Positions 1 to 15,000 of a stretch of 64,000 nucleotides of DNA are shown here, one piece after another; positions within the stretch are counted from its first letter, which is position 1, and each line of letters begins with the position of its first letter. The translations under genes and the position numbers were made by a program. Location of the stretch: positions 124,001-188,000 of the forward strand of contig CANXME010002063.1 in the NCBI GenBank assembly GCA_948144175.1. Direction: 5' to 3'. This DNA is from Closterium sp. NIES-65. Lineage: Eukaryota; Streptophyta; Zygnematophyceae; Desmidiales; Closteriaceae. The notes beneath the pieces are model-generated. The model was given only the letters and a program-made list of their open reading frames with translations, was not told the origin of the DNA and did not search any database.

Positions 1-2027
1 GGGTTGAACACACGGTGGGTTGATCACACGGTGGGTGGAACACACGGTGGGTTGAACACACGGTGGGTTGATCACACTGTGGGTTCAACACACGGTGGGC
101 TCAAAAACACGGAGGGTTCAACACACGGTGCGTTGAACACACGTTGGGTGGAACACACGGTGGGTTGAACACACGGTGGGTTGAACATACGGTGGGCTGA
201 TCACACGGTGGGTTGAACACACGGTGGGTTCTACACACGGTGTGTTGAACACACGGTGTGTGGAACACACGGTGGGTTGAACAAAAGGTGGGTTGAGCAC
301 ACGGTAGGATGAACACACGGTGGGTTCAACACACGGTGGGTTGAACACACGAAAGGTTGAACACACGGTGGGTTGAACACACGGTGTGTTCAAAACATGG
401 TAGGTTCAACACACGGTGCGTCAAACTCACGGTGGGTGGAACACACGGTGGGTTGGACACACAGTGGGTTGAACATACGATGGGCTGATCACACAATGGG
501 TTGAACACACGGTGGGTTCAACACACGGTACGTTGAACACACGTTGGGTGGAACACACGGTGGGTTGAACACAAGGTGGGTTGAACACATGGTAGGTTGA
601 ACACACGGTGGGTTGAACACAAGGTGGGTTGAACACACGGTGGGTTGAACAAACAGTGGGTTGAACACACAATGGGTTAAACATACGGTGGCTTCAACAC
701 ACGGTGCGTTGAACACTCGGTGGGTTGAACACATGGTGGGTTGAACACACGGTGGGTTGATCACACGGTAGGTGGAACACACAGTGGGTTGAACACACGA
801 TAGGTTGAACACACGGTGGGTTGAACATAGGGTGGGTTGAACACACGGTGGGTTGAACACACGGTGGGTTCAAGTCACGGTGGGTTCAACACACGATGCG
901 TTGAACACACGGTGGGTGGAACACACGGTGGGCTGAACACACTTTGGGTTGAACACACGGTGGGTTGATCACACGGTGTGTGGAACACACGGTGGGTTTA
1001 ACACAGGGTGGGTTGAACACATGATAGGTTGAACACACGGTGGGTTGAACACACGGTGGGTTGAACACAAGGTGGGTTGAACACACGCCAGGTTGATCAA
1101 ATGGTGGGTGGAACACACGGTGGGTTGAACACACGGTGCGTTGAACACACGGTGGGTGGAACACACGGTGGGTTGAACACACAGTGGGTTGAACACACGG
1201 TGGGTTGATCACACGTTGGGTGGAACACACGGTGGGTCGAACACATGGTGGGTTCAACTCACGGTGGGTTCAACTCACGGTGTGTTGAACACACGGTGGG
1301 TGGAACACATGGTGGGTTGAACACACGGTGGGTTGAACACACTGTGGGTTCAAAACATGGTGGGTTCAACACACGGTGCGTTGAACACACGGTGGGTGGA
1401 ACACACGGTGGGTTGAACACATGGTGGGTTGAACATACAGTGGGCTGATCACATGGTGGGTTGAACACACGGTGGGTTGAACACACGGTGGGTGGAACAC
1501 ACGGTAGGTTGAACACATGGTGGGTTGAACACAGGGTGGGTTGAACACACATGGGTTGAACACACGGTGGGTGGAACACACAGTGGGTTGAACACAAGGT
1601 GGGTTACACACACGAGGCGTTGAACACATGGTGGGTGGAACACACGGTGGGTTGAACACACGGTGGGTTGAACACACGGTGGGTTGAACACATGGTGGGT
1701 TCAACACACGGTGCATTGAACAGACGGTGGGTGGAACACACGGTGGGTTGAACACATGGTGGGTTGAACACACGATGGGTTGAACACACGGTGGGTTGAA
1801 CACACGGTGGATTGAACACACTGTGGGTTGAAGACACGGTGGGTTCAACACACGGTGGGTGGAACACACGGTAGGTTGAACACACGGTAGGTTCAACACA
1901 CGGTGGGTTCAACACACGGTGCGTTGAACACACGGTGGGTGGAACACATGGTGGGTTGAACACACAGTGGGTTGAACACACGGTGGGTTGATCACACGGT
2001 GGGTGGAACATACGGTGGGTTGAACAC

Positions 2028-5000
2028 ATGGTGGGTTCAACTCACGGTGGGTTCAACTCGCGGTGCATTGAACACACGGTGGGTGGAACACATGGTGGGT
2101 TGAACACTTGGTCGGTTGAACACACGGTGGGTTCAAAACATGGTGGGTTCAACACACGGTGCGTTGAACACACGGTGGGTGGAACACACGGTGGGTTGAA
2201 CACACGGTGGGTTGAACATACGGTGGGCTGATCACACGGTGGGTCGAACACACGGTGGGTTGAACACACGGTGGGTTGAACACACGGTGGGTGGAACACA
2301 CGGTGGGCTGAACACAAGGTGGGTTGAACACCGGGTGGGTTGGACACACGGTGGGTTGAACACACGGTGGGTGGAACACACGGTGGGTTGAACACAAGGT
2401 GGGATGCACTCACGGTGCATTGAACACACGGTAGGTGGAACACACGGTGGGTTGAACACACGGTGGGTTGAACATACGGTGGGTTGAACACATGGTGGGT
2501 TCAACACACGGTGCGTTGAACACACGGTGGGTGGAACACATGGTGGGTTGAACACATGGTGGGTTGAACACACGGTGGGTTGATCACACGGTGGGTGGAA
2601 CACACGGTGGGTTGAACACACGGTGGGTTGAACACACGGTGGATTGAACACACAGTGGGTTGAACACACGGTGGGTTCAACACACGGTGGGTTCAACACA
2701 CGGTGCGTGGAACACACGGTGGGTTGAACACACGGTGGGTTGAACACAAGGTGGGTTGAATACACGGTAGGTTGAACACACGGTGGGTTGAACGCACGGT
2801 GGGTGGAACACACAGTGGGTTGAACACACGGTGGGTTTAACACACGGTGGGTTGAATACACGGTGGTTTGAACACACGGTGGGTTGAACATACGGTGGAT
2901 TGAACCCACTGTGGGTTGAACCCACAGTGGGTTGAACCCACGGAGGGTTGAACACACGGTGGGTTGAACACACGATGGGTTGAACACAATGTGGGTTGAA
3001 CACAAGGTGGGTTGAACACACGGTAGGTTGAACACACGGTGGGTTGAACGCACGGTGGGTGGAACACACGGTGGGTTGAACACACGGTGGGTTTAACACA
3101 CGGTGGGTTGAATACACGGTGGGTTGAACACACGGTGGGTTGAACATACGATGGATTGAACCCACAGTGGGTTGAACCCACGGTGGGTTGAACACACGGT
3201 GGGTTGAACACATGATGGGTTGAACACAAAGTGGGTTGAATACAAGGTGGGTTGAACACACGGTAGGTTGAACACACGGTGGGTTGAAGACACGGTGGGT
3301 TGAAGACATGGTGGGTTGAAGACACGGTGAGTTGAACACACGGTGGGTTGAACACACGGTGCATTGAACACAAGTTGGGTGGAACACACGGTGGGTTGAA
3401 CACACCATGGGTTGAAACACACGGTGGGTTGAACACACGATGGGTTGATCTCACGGTGGGTGGAACACACGGTGGGTTGAACACACGTGTGATTGAACAC
3501 ATGATAGGTTGAATACACGGTGGGTTGAACACACGGTGGGTTGAACACAAGGTGGGTTGAACACACGCTGGGTTGAACACACGATAGGTTGAACACACGG
3601 TGGGTTGAACACACAGTGGTTTGAACACACTGTGGGTTGAACACACGGTAGGTTCAACACACGGTGGGTTGAACACAAGGTGCGTTGAACACACGGTGGG
3701 TGGAACACACGGTGGGTTGAACACACAGTGGGTTGAACACACGGTGGGTTGATCACAGGGTGGGTGGAACATACGGTGGGTTGAACACATGGTGGGTTCA
3801 ACTCACGGTGGGTTCAACTCGCGGTGCATTGAACACACGGTGGGTGGAACACATGGTGGGTTGAACACATGGTCGGTTGAACACACGGTGGGTTCAAAAC
3901 ATGGTGGGTTTAACACACGGTGCGTTGAACACACGGTGGGTGGAACACACGGTGGGTTGAACACACGGTGGGTTGAACATACGGTGGGCTGATCACACGG
4001 TGGGTCGAACACACGGTGGGTTGAACACACGGTGGGTTGAACACACGGTGGGTGGAACACACGGTGGGCTGAACACAAGGTGGGTTGAACACAGGGTGGG
4101 TTGGACACACGGTGGGTTGAACACACGGTGGGTGGAACACACGGTGGGTTGAACACAACGTTGGATGCACACACGGTGCATTGAACACACGGTAGGTGGA
4201 ACACACGGTGGGTTGAACACACGGTGGGTTGAACACACGGTGGGTTGAACACATGGTGGGTTCAACACACGGTGCGTTGAACACACGGTGGGTGGAACAC
4301 ATGGTGGGTTGAACACATGGTGGGTTGAACACACGGTGGGTTGATCACACGGTGGGTGGAACACACGGTGGGTTGAACACACGGTGGGTTGAACACACGG
4401 TGGATTGAACACACAGTGGGTTGAACACACGGTGGGTTCAACATACGGTGGGTTCAACACACGGTGCGTGGAACACACGGTGGGTTGAACACACGGTAGG
4501 TTGAACACAAGGTGGGTTGAATACACGGTAGGTTGAACACACGGTGGGTTGAACGCACGGTGGGTGGAACACACAGTGGGTTGAACACACGGTGGGTTTA
4601 ACACACGGTGGGTTGGATACACGGTGGTTTGAACACACGGTGGGTTGAACATACGGTGGATTGAACCCACTGTGGGTTGAACCCACAGTGGGTTGAACCC
4701 ACGGAGGGTTGAACACACGGTGGGTTGAACACAAGGTGGGTTGAACACACGCTGGGTTGAACACACGATAGGTTGAACACACGGTGGGTTGAACACACAG
4801 TGGTTTGAACACACTGTGGGTTGAACACACGGTAGGTTCAACACACGGTGGGTTGAACACAAGGTGCGTTGAACACACGGTGGGTGGAACACACGGTGGG
4901 TTGAACACACAGTGGGTTGAACACACGGTGGGTTGATCACACGGTGGGTGGAACATACGGTGGGTTGAACACATGGTGGGTTCAACTCACGGTGGGTTCA

Positions 5001-6000
5001 ACTCGCGGTGCATTGAACACACGGTGGGTGGAACACATGGTGGGTTGAACACATGGTCAGCTGAACACACGGTGGGTTCAAAACATGGTGGGTTTAACAC
5101 ACGGTGCGTTGAACACACGGTGGGTGGAACACACGGTGGGTTGAACACACGGTGGGTTGAACATACGGTGGGCTGATCACACGGTGGGTCGAACACACGG
5201 TGGGTTGAACACACGGTGGGTTGAACACACAGTGGGTGGAACACACAGTGGGCTGAACACAAGGTGGGTTGAACACAGGGTGGGTTGGACACACGGTGGG
5301 TTGAACACACGGTGGGTGGAACACACGGTGGGTTGAACACAACGTGGGATGCACACACGGTGCATTGAACACACGGTAGGTGGAACACACGGTGGGTTGA
5401 ACACACGGTGGGTTGAACACACGGTGGGTTGAACACATGGTGGGTTCAACACACGGTGCGTTGAACACACGGTGGGTGGAACACATGGTGGGTTGAACAC
5501 ATGGTGGGTTGAACACACGGTGGGTTGAACACACGGTGGGTGGAACACACGGTGGGTTGAACACTCGGTGGGTTGAACACACGGTGGATTGAACACACAG
5601 TGGGTTGAACACACGGTGGGTTCAACACACGGTGGGTTCAACACACGGTGCGTGGAACACACGGTGGGTTGAACACACGGTAGGTTGAACACAAGGTGGG
5701 TTGAATACACGGTAGGTTGAACACACGGTGGGTTGAACGCACGGTGGGTGGAACACACAGTGGGTTGAACACACGGTGGGTTTAACACACGGTGGGTTGG
5801 ATACACGGTGGTTTGAACACACGGTGGGTTGAACATACGGTGGATTGAACCCACTGTAGGTTGAACCCACAGTGGGTTGAACCCACGGAGGGTTGAACAC
5901 ACGGTGGGTTGAACACACGATGGGTTGAACACAATGTGGGTTGAACACAAGGTGGGTTGAACACACGGTAGGTTGAACACACGGTGGGTTGAACCCACGG
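2028..6000 (+). repeat. HOR family with 1,761 / 1,184-bp spacing
   Basis: A block of about 450 bp beginning CATGGTGGGTTCAACTCAC recurs at 2,028, 3,789 and 4,973 with the same variant order (GCGGTGCATTG, ACATGGTCGG or TTGGTCGG, TTCAAAACATGG). Spacings are 1,761 and 1,184 bp. The 577-bp difference is 36 units plus one base. The odd base matches a 17-bp unit (GGGTTGAAACACACGG) near 3,413 that is present only in the longer copy. Looser relatives of the block start at 1,245, 9,090, 10,082, 11,090 and 18,001. Confidence 0.85.
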
Positions 6001-7220
6001 TGGGTTCAACACACGGTGGGTTCAACACACGGTGGATTCAACACACGGTGGATTCAACACACAGTGGGTTGAACACACGGTGGGATGATCACACGGTGGG
6101 TGGAACACACGGTGGGTTGAACACACGGTGGGTTGAACACACGGTGGGTTCAACACACGGTGGGTTCAACACACGGTGGATTCAACACACAGTGGGTTGA
6201 ACACACGGTGGGTTGATCAAACGGTGGGTGGAACACACGGTGGGTTGAACACACTGTGGGTTCAACACACGGTGGGTTCAACACACAGTGTGTTCAACAG
6301 ATGGTGGGTTCAACACACGGTGTGTTCAACGCACGGTGGGTTCAAGAAACGGTGGGTTCAACACACGGTGTGTTCGACGCATGGTGGGTTCAACACACGG
6401 TGGGTTCAACACACGATAGGTTAAACACACGGTGGGTTGAACACACAGTGGGTTGAACACACAGTGGGTGGAACACACGGTAGGTTGAACACACGGTGGG
6501 TTGAACACACGGTGGGTTCAACACACGGTGGGTTGAACACACGGTGGGTTGTACACACAATAGGTTGAACACACGGTGGGTTGAACACACGGTCGGTTCA
6601 ACACACGGTGGGTTGAACACACGGTAGGTTGAACACACGGTGGGTTGAACATACCTTGGATTGAACCCACAGTGGGTTGAACCCACGGTGGGTTGAACAC
6701 ACGGTGGGTTGAACACATGATGGGTTGAACACACGATTGGTTGAACAACACATGGTACGTTGAACACACGGTGGTTTCAAAACATGGTTGGTTCAACACA
6801 CGGTGCGTTGAACACACGGTGGGTGGAACACATGGTGTGGGTTGAACACACAGTGGGTTGAACATACGGTGGATTCAACATACGGTGCGTTGTACTCACG
6901 GTGGGTGGAACACACGGTGGGTTGAACACACGGTGGGTTGAACACACGGTGGACTGATCACACGGTGGGTTGAACACACGGTGGGTTCAACAAACGGTGG
7001 GTTGAACACATGGTGGCTTCAACACACGGTGGATTCAACGCGCAGTGGGTTGAACACACGGTGGGTTGATCACACGGTGGGTGGAACACACGGTGGGTTG
7101 AACACACCGTGGGTTCAACACACGGTGGGTTCAACACACGGTGGGTTCAACAAACGGTGGGTTCAACACACGGTGTGTTCAACGAACAGTGGGTTCAACA
7201 CATGGTGGGTTCAACACATG

Positions 7221-7252
7221 GTGTGTTCAACGCACCGTGTGTTGAACCCACC
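7221..7252 (-). repeat. Micro-inversion of two satellite units
   Basis: Within a G-rich-strand array, two units read in the opposite orientation (GTGTGTTCAACGCACC then GTGTGTTGAACCCACC). The array then returns to GTGTGTTGAACACATGG. Flanks are ordinary + orientation units with no foreign bases. Confidence 0.8.
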
Positions 7253-7560
7253 GTGTGTTGAACACATGGTGAGTTGAACACACGATAGGTTGAACACACG
7301 GTGGGTTGAACACACGGTGGGTTGAACACACGGTACGTTGAACACACGGTGGGTTGAACATACGGTGCGTTGAACACACGGTGGGTTGAACAGACGGTGC
7401 GTTGAACACACAATGGGTGGAACACACGGTGGGTTGAACACATGGTGGGTTGAACACGCGGTGGGTTGAACACAAGGTTGGTTGAACACACGGTGGGTTG
7501 AACATATGGTGGGCTGAACACACGGTGGGTTGAACACACGGTGGTTTGAACACACGGTGG

Positions 7561-8520
7561 GTTCAACACACCGTGGGTTCAACACACGATGCGTTGAACA
7601 CACGGTGGGTGGAACACACGGTGGGTTGAACACATAGTGGGTTGAACACACGGTGGGTTGAACACATGGTGGGTGGAACACACGGTGGGTTGAACACACG
7701 GTGGGTTGAACACGCGGTGGGTTGAACACAAGGTGGGTTGAACACATGGTAGGTTGAACATACGGTGGGTTGAACACAATGTGGGTTGAACACATGGTGG
7801 GTTGAACACACGGTGGGTTGAACACAAGGTGGGTTGAACACAAGGTGGGTTGAACAGACAGTGTGTTGAACATATGGTGGGCTGAACACACGGTGGGTTG
7901 AACACACGGTGGGTTGAACACACGGTGGGTTGAACACACGATAAGTTAAACACACGGTCGGTTGAACACACGGTGGGTTGAACACACGGTGGTTTGAACA
8001 CACGGTGGGTTCAACACACCGTGGGTTCAACACACGATGCGTTGAACACACAGTGGGTGGAACACACGGTGGGTTGAACACATAGTGGGTTGAACTCACG
8101 GTGGGTTGAACACATGGTGGGTGGAACACACGGTGGGTTGAACACACGGTGGGTTGAACACGCGGTGGGTTGAACACAAGGTGGGTTGAACACATGGTAG
8201 GTTGAACACACGGTGGGTTGAACACAATGTGGGTTGAACACATGGTGGGTTGAACAAACGGTGGGTTGAACATACGGTGGGCTGAACACACGGTGGGTTG
8301 AACACACGGTGGGTTTAACACACGGTGGGTTGAACACACGGTGGGTGGAACACACGGTGGGCTGAACAAATGGTGGGATGAACACACGGTGGGTTGATCA
8401 CACGGTGGGTGGAACACACGGTGGGTTGAACACACGATAAGTTGAACACACGGTAGGTTGAACACACGGTGGGTTGAACACACGGTGGGTTGAACACACG
8501 GTGGGTTCAACACGTGATGC
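7561..8520 (+). repeat. 448-bp HOR (two copies plus a partial third)
   Basis: The marker GTTCAACACACCGTGGG followed by ACACGATGCGTTG, then ACACATAGTGGG, ACACGCGGTGGG and ACACAATGTGGG, starts at 7,561 and again at 8,009. That spacing is 448 bp, or 28 units. A diverged third start (CACGTGATGCG) lies near 8,508. The copies differ by scattered single bases. Confidence 0.8.
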
Positions 8521-9089
8521 GTTGAACACAAGGTGGGTGGAACACACGGTGGGTTGAACACATAGTGGGTTGATCACACGGTGGGTGGAACACACGGTGG
8601 GTTGAACACAGGGTGGGTTGAACAAATGATAGATTGAACACACTTTGTGTTGAACACACGGTGGGTTGAACACTAGGTGGTTTGAACACATGGTGGGTTG
8701 ATCACATGGTGGTTGGAACACACGGTGGGTTGATCACACGGTGGGTTGAACACAAGATAGGTTGAACACACGGTGGGTTGAACACACGGTGGGTTAAACA
8801 CAAGGTGGGTTGAACACACGCTGGGTTGATCACATGGTGGGTGGAACACACGGTGGGTTGAACACACGGTGGGTTGAACACTCGATAGGTTGAACACACG
8901 GTGGGTTGAACACACGGTGGTTTGAACACACGGTGGGTTGAACACACGGTAGGTTGAACACACGGTGGGTTGAACACACGGTGCGTTGAACACACGGTGG
9001 GTAACACACACGGTGGGTTGAACACACAGTGGGTTGAACACACGGTTGGTTGATCACATGGTGGGTGGAACACACGGTGGGTTGAACAC

Positions 9090-12000
9090 ATGGTGGGTTC
9101 AACTCACGGTGGGTTCAACTCACGGTACGTTGAACACACGGTGGGTGGAACACATGGTGGGTTGAACACACGGTGGGTTGAACACACGGTGGGTTCAAAA
9201 CATAGTGGGTTCAACACACGGTGCGTTGAACACACGGTGGGTGGAACACACGGTGGGTTGAACACACGGTGGGTTGAACATACGGTGGGCTGATCACACG
9301 GTGGGTTGAACACACGGTGGGTTGAACACACGGTGGGTTGAACATACGGTGGGTGGAACACACGGTGGGTTGAACACAAGGTGGGTTGAACACAGGGTGG
9401 GTAGGACACACAGTGGGTTGAACACATGGTCGGTGGAACACACAGTGGGTTGAACACAAGGTGGGTTGCACACACGGTGCGTTGAACACACGGTGGGTGG
9501 AACACACGCTGCGTTGAACACACGGTGGGTTGAACACACGGTGGGTTGAACACATGGTGGGTTCAACACACAGTGCGTTGAACACACGGTGGGTGGAACA
9601 CACCGTGGGTTGAACACATGGTGGGTTGAACACACGGTGGGTTGATCACACGGTGGGTGGAACACACAGTGGGTTGAACACACGGTGGGTTGAACAAACG
9701 GTGGGTTGAACACACGGTGGATTGAACACACAGTGGGTTGAACACACGGTGGGTTCAACACACGGTGGGTTCAACACGCGGTGCGTTGAACACACGGTGG
9801 GTGGAACATACGGTGGGTTGAACACACAGTGGGTTGATCAGACGGTGGGTGGAACACATGGTGGGTTGAACACACGGTGGGTTGAACACACGGTGGGTTG
9901 AACACACGGTGGGTGGAACACACGGTGGGTTGAACACACGGTAGGTTGAACACACGGTGGGTTGAACACACGGTGCGTTGAACACACGGTGGGTGGAACA
10001 CACGGTGGGTTGAACACACAGTGGGTTGAACACACGGTTGGTTGATCACATGGTGGGTGGAACACACGGTGGGTTGAGCACATGGTGGGTTCAACTCACG
10101 GTGGGTTCAACTCACGGTACGTTGAACACACGGTGGGTGGAACACATGGTGGGTTGAACACACGGTGGGTTGAACACACGGTGGGTTCAAAACATAGTGG
10201 GTTCAACACACGGTGCGTTGAACACACGGTGGGTGGAACACACGGTGGGTTGAACATACGGTGGGTTGAACATACGGTGGGCTGATCACACGGTGGGTTG
10301 AACACACGGTGGGTTGAACACACGGTGGGTTGAACATACGGTGGGTGGAACACACGGTGGGTTGAACACAAGGTGGGTTGAACACAGGGTGGGTAGGACA
10401 CACAGTGGGTTGAACACATGGTCGGTGGAACACACAGTGGGTTGAACACAAGGTGGGTTGCACACACGGTGCGTTGAACACACGGTGGGTGGAACACACG
10501 GTGCGTTGAACACACGGTGGGTTGAACACACGGTGGGTTGAACACATGGTGGGTTCAACACACGGTGCGTTGAACACACGGTGGGTGGAACACACCGTGG
10601 GTTGAACACATGGTGGGTTGAACACACGGTGGGTTGATCACACGGTGGGTGGAACACACAGTGGGTTGAACACACGGTGGGTTGAACAAACGGTGGGTTG
10701 AACACACGGTGGATTGAACACACAGTGGGTTGAACACACGGTGGGTTCAACACACGGTGGGTTCAACACGCGGTGCGTTGAACACACGGTGGGTGGAACA
10801 TACGGTGGGTTGAACACACGGTGGGTTTAACACACAGTGGGTTGATCAGACGGTGGGTGGAACACATGGTGGGTTGAACACACGGTGGGTTGAACACACG
10901 GTGGGTTGAACACACGGTGGGTGGAACACACGGTGGGTTGAACACACGGTAGGTTGAACACACGGTGGGTTGAACACACGGTGCGTTGAACACACGGTGG
11001 GTGGAACACACGGTGGGTTGAACACACAGTGGGTTGAACACACGGTTGGTTGATCACATGGTGGGTGGAACACACGGTGGGTTGAACACATGGTGGGTTC
11101 AACTCACGGTGGGTTCAACTCACGGTACGTTGAACACACGGTGGGTGGAACACATGGTGGGTTGAACACACGGTGGGTTGAACACACGGTGGGTTCAAAA
11201 CATAGTGGGTTCAACACACGGTGCGTTGAACACACGGTGGGTGGAACACACGGTGGGTTGAACATACGGTGGGTTGAACATACGGTGGGCTGATCACACG
11301 GTGGGTTGAACACACGGTGGGTTGAACACACGGTGGGTTGAACATACGGTGGGTGGAACACACGGTGGGTTGAACACAAGGTGGGTTGAACACAGGGTGG
11401 GTAGGACACACAGTGGGTTGAACACATGGTCGGTGGAACACACAGTGGGTTGAACACAAGGTGGGTTGCACACACGGTGCGTTGAACACACGGTGGGTGG
11501 AACACATGGTGCGTTGAACACACGGTGGGTTGAACACACGGTGGGTTGAACACATGGTGGGTTCAACACACGGTGCGTTGAACACACGGTGGGTGGAACA
11601 CACCGTGGGTTGAACACATGGTGGGTTGAACACACGGTGGGTTGATCACACGGTGGGTGGAACACACAGTGGGTTGAACACACGGTGGGTTGAACACACG
11701 GTGGGTTGAACACACGGTGGATTGAACACACAGTGGGTTGAACACACAGTGGGTTCAACACACGGTGGGTTCAACACGCGGTGCGTTGAACACACGGTGG
11801 GTGGAACACACGGTGGGTTGAACACACGGTGGGTTTAACACACAATGGGTTGATCAGACGGTGGGTGGAACACATGGTGGGTTGAACACACGGTGGGTTG
11901 AACACACGGTGGGTTGAACACACGGTGGGTGGAACACACGGTGGGTTGAACACACGGTGGGTTGAACACACGGTGGGTTGATCAGAAGGTGGGTGGAACA
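9090..12000 (+). repeat. 992/1008-bp HOR, three copies
   Basis: Copies start at 9,090, 10,082 and 11,090, each with ATGGTGGGTTCAACTCACGG then TCACGGTACGTTG, ACATAGTGGG and GTAGGACACACAG. Spacings are 992 bp (62 units) and 1,008 bp (63 units). One extra unit (GGTGGGTTTAACACAC, near 10,823 and 11,831) is seen in copies two and three but not in copy one. Copies look nearly identical apart from a few substitutions. Confidence 0.9.
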
Positions 12001-12064
12001 CATAGTGGGTAGAACACACAATAGGTTGAACACACAGTGGGTTGAACACACGGTGGGTTGAACA

Positions 12065-15000
12065 CCCGGCGGGTTGAACACACGGTGGATTCAATACACG
12101 ATGCGTTGAACACACGGTGGGTGGAACACACGGTGGGTTGAACACACGGTGGGTTGAACGCACGGTGGGTTCAACACACGGTGCGTTGAACACACGGTGG
12201 GTGGAACACACGGTGGGTTTAACACAAGGTGGGTTGAACACACGGTAGGTTGAACACATGGTGGGTTGAACAAACGGTGGTTTGAACACACGGTGCGTTG
12301 AACACACGATGGGTTGAACACACGGTGGGTTCAACACACGGTGCGTTGAACACATGGTGGGTTGAACACATGGTGGGTTGAACACACGGTGGGTTGATCA
12401 CAAGGTGGGTGGAAGACATGGTGGGTTGAACACACAATAGGTTGAACACACGGTGGGTTGAACATACGGTGGGTTGAACACACGGTGGGTTGAACACACG
12501 GTGGGTTCAACACACGGTGGGTTCAACACACGATGCGTTGAAGACACGGTGGGTGGAACACACGGTGTGTTGAACACAGGGTCGGTTGAACACACGGTGG
12601 GTTGATCACACGGTGGGAGGAATACACGGTGGGTTGAACACACGGTGGGTTCAACACATGATAGGTTGAACACACGGTGGGTTGAACACACAGTGGGTTG
12701 AACACAAGGTGGGTTGAACACATGGTGGGTGGGTCGAACACACGGTGGGTTGCACACACGATAGGTTGAACACACGGTGGGTTGAACACACGGTGGGTCG
12801 AACACACGGTGGGTTCAACACACGATGCGTTGAACACACGGTGGGTTGAACACACGGTGGGTCGAACACACAGTGGGTCGAACACACGGTGGGTTGAACA
12901 CACGGTGGATTGAACACCCGGCGGGTTGAACACACGGTGGATTAAACACACGATGCGTTAAACACACGGTGGGTGGAACACACGGTGGGTTGAACACACG
13001 GTGGGTTGAACACACGGTGGGTTCAACACACGGTGCGTTGAACACACGGTGGGTGGAACACACGGTGGGTTTAACACAAGGTGGGTTGAACACACGGTAG
13101 GTTGAACACATGGTGGGTTGAACAAACGGTGGTTTGAACACACGGTGCGTTGAACACACGATGGGTTGAACACACGGTGGGTTCAACACACGGTGCGTTG
13201 AACACACGGTGGGTTGAACACATGGTGGGTTGAACACACGGTGGGTTGATCACAAGGTGGGTGGAAGACATGGTGGGTTGAACACACAATAGGTTGAACA
13301 CACGGTGGGTTGAACATACGGTGGGTTGAACACACGGTGGGTTGAACACACGGTGGGTTCAACACACGGTGGGTTCAACACACGATGCGTTGAAGACACG
13401 GTGGGTGGAACACACGGTGTGTTGAACACAGGGTCGGTTGAACACACGGTGGGTTGATCACACGGTGGGAGGAATACACGGTGGGTTGAACACACGGTGG
13501 GTTCAACACATGATAGGTTGAACACACGGTGGGTTGAACACACAGTGGGTTGAACACAAGGTGGGTTGAACACATGGTGGGTGGGTGGAACACACGGTGG
13601 GTTGCACACACGATAGGTTGAACACACGGTGGGTTGAACACACGGTGGGTCGAACACACGGTGGGTTCAACACACGATGCGTTGAACACACGGTGGGTTG
13701 AACACACGGTGGGTCGAACACACAGTGGGTCGAACACACGGTGGGTTGAACACACGGTGGATTGAACACCCGGCGGGTTGAACACACGGTGGATTAAACA
13801 CACGATGCGTTAAACACACGGTGGGTGGAACACACGGTGGGTTGAACACACGGTGGGTTGAACACACGGTGGGTTCAACACACGGTGCGTTGAACACACG
13901 GTGGGTGGAACACACGGTGGGTTTAACACAAGGTGGGTTGAACACACGGTAGGTTGAACACATGGTGGGTTGAACAAACGGTGGTTTGAACACACGGTGC
14001 GTTGAACACACGATGGGTTGAACACACGGTGGGTTCAACACACGGTGCGTTGAACACATGGTGGGTTGAACACATGGTGGGTTGATCACACGGTGGGTTG
14101 ATCACAAGGTGGGTGGAAGACATGGTGGGTTGAACACACAATAGGTTGAACACACGGTGGGTTGAACATACGGTGGGTTGAACACACGGTGGGTTGAACA
14201 CACGGTGGGTTCAACACACGGTGGGTTCAACACACGATGCGTTGAAGACACGGTGGGTGGAACACACGGTGTGTTGAACACAGGGTCGGTTGAACACACG
14301 GTGGGTTGATCACACGGTGGGAGGAATACACGGTGGGTTGAACACACGGTGGGTTCAACACATGATAGGTTGAACACACGGTGGGTTGAACACACAGTGG
14401 GTTGAACACAAGGTGGGTTGAACACATGGTGGGTGGGTCGAACACACGGTGGGTTGCACACACGATAGGTTGAACACACGGTGGGTTGAACACACGGTGG
14501 GTCGAACACACGGTGGGTTCAACACACGATGCGTTGAACACACGGTGGGTTGAACACACGGTGGGTCGAACACACAGTGGGTCGAACACACGGTGGGTTG
14601 AACACACGGTGGATTGAACACCCGGCGGGTTGAACACACGGTGGATTAAACACACGATGCGTTAAACACACGGTGGGTGGAACACACGGTGGGTTGAACA
14701 CACGGTGGGTTGAACACACGGTGGGTTCAACACACGGTGCGTTGAACACACGGTGGGTGGAACACACGGTGGGTTTAACACAAGGTGGGTTGAACACACG
14801 GTAGGTTGAACACATGGTGGGTTGAACAAACGGTGGTTTGAACACACGGTGCGTTGAACACACGATGGGTTGAACACACGGTGGGTTCAACACACGGTGC
14901 GTTGAACACACGGTGGGTTGAACACATGGTGGGTTGAACACACGGTGGGTTGATCACAAGGTGGGTGGAAGACATGGTGGGTTGAACACACAATAGGTTG

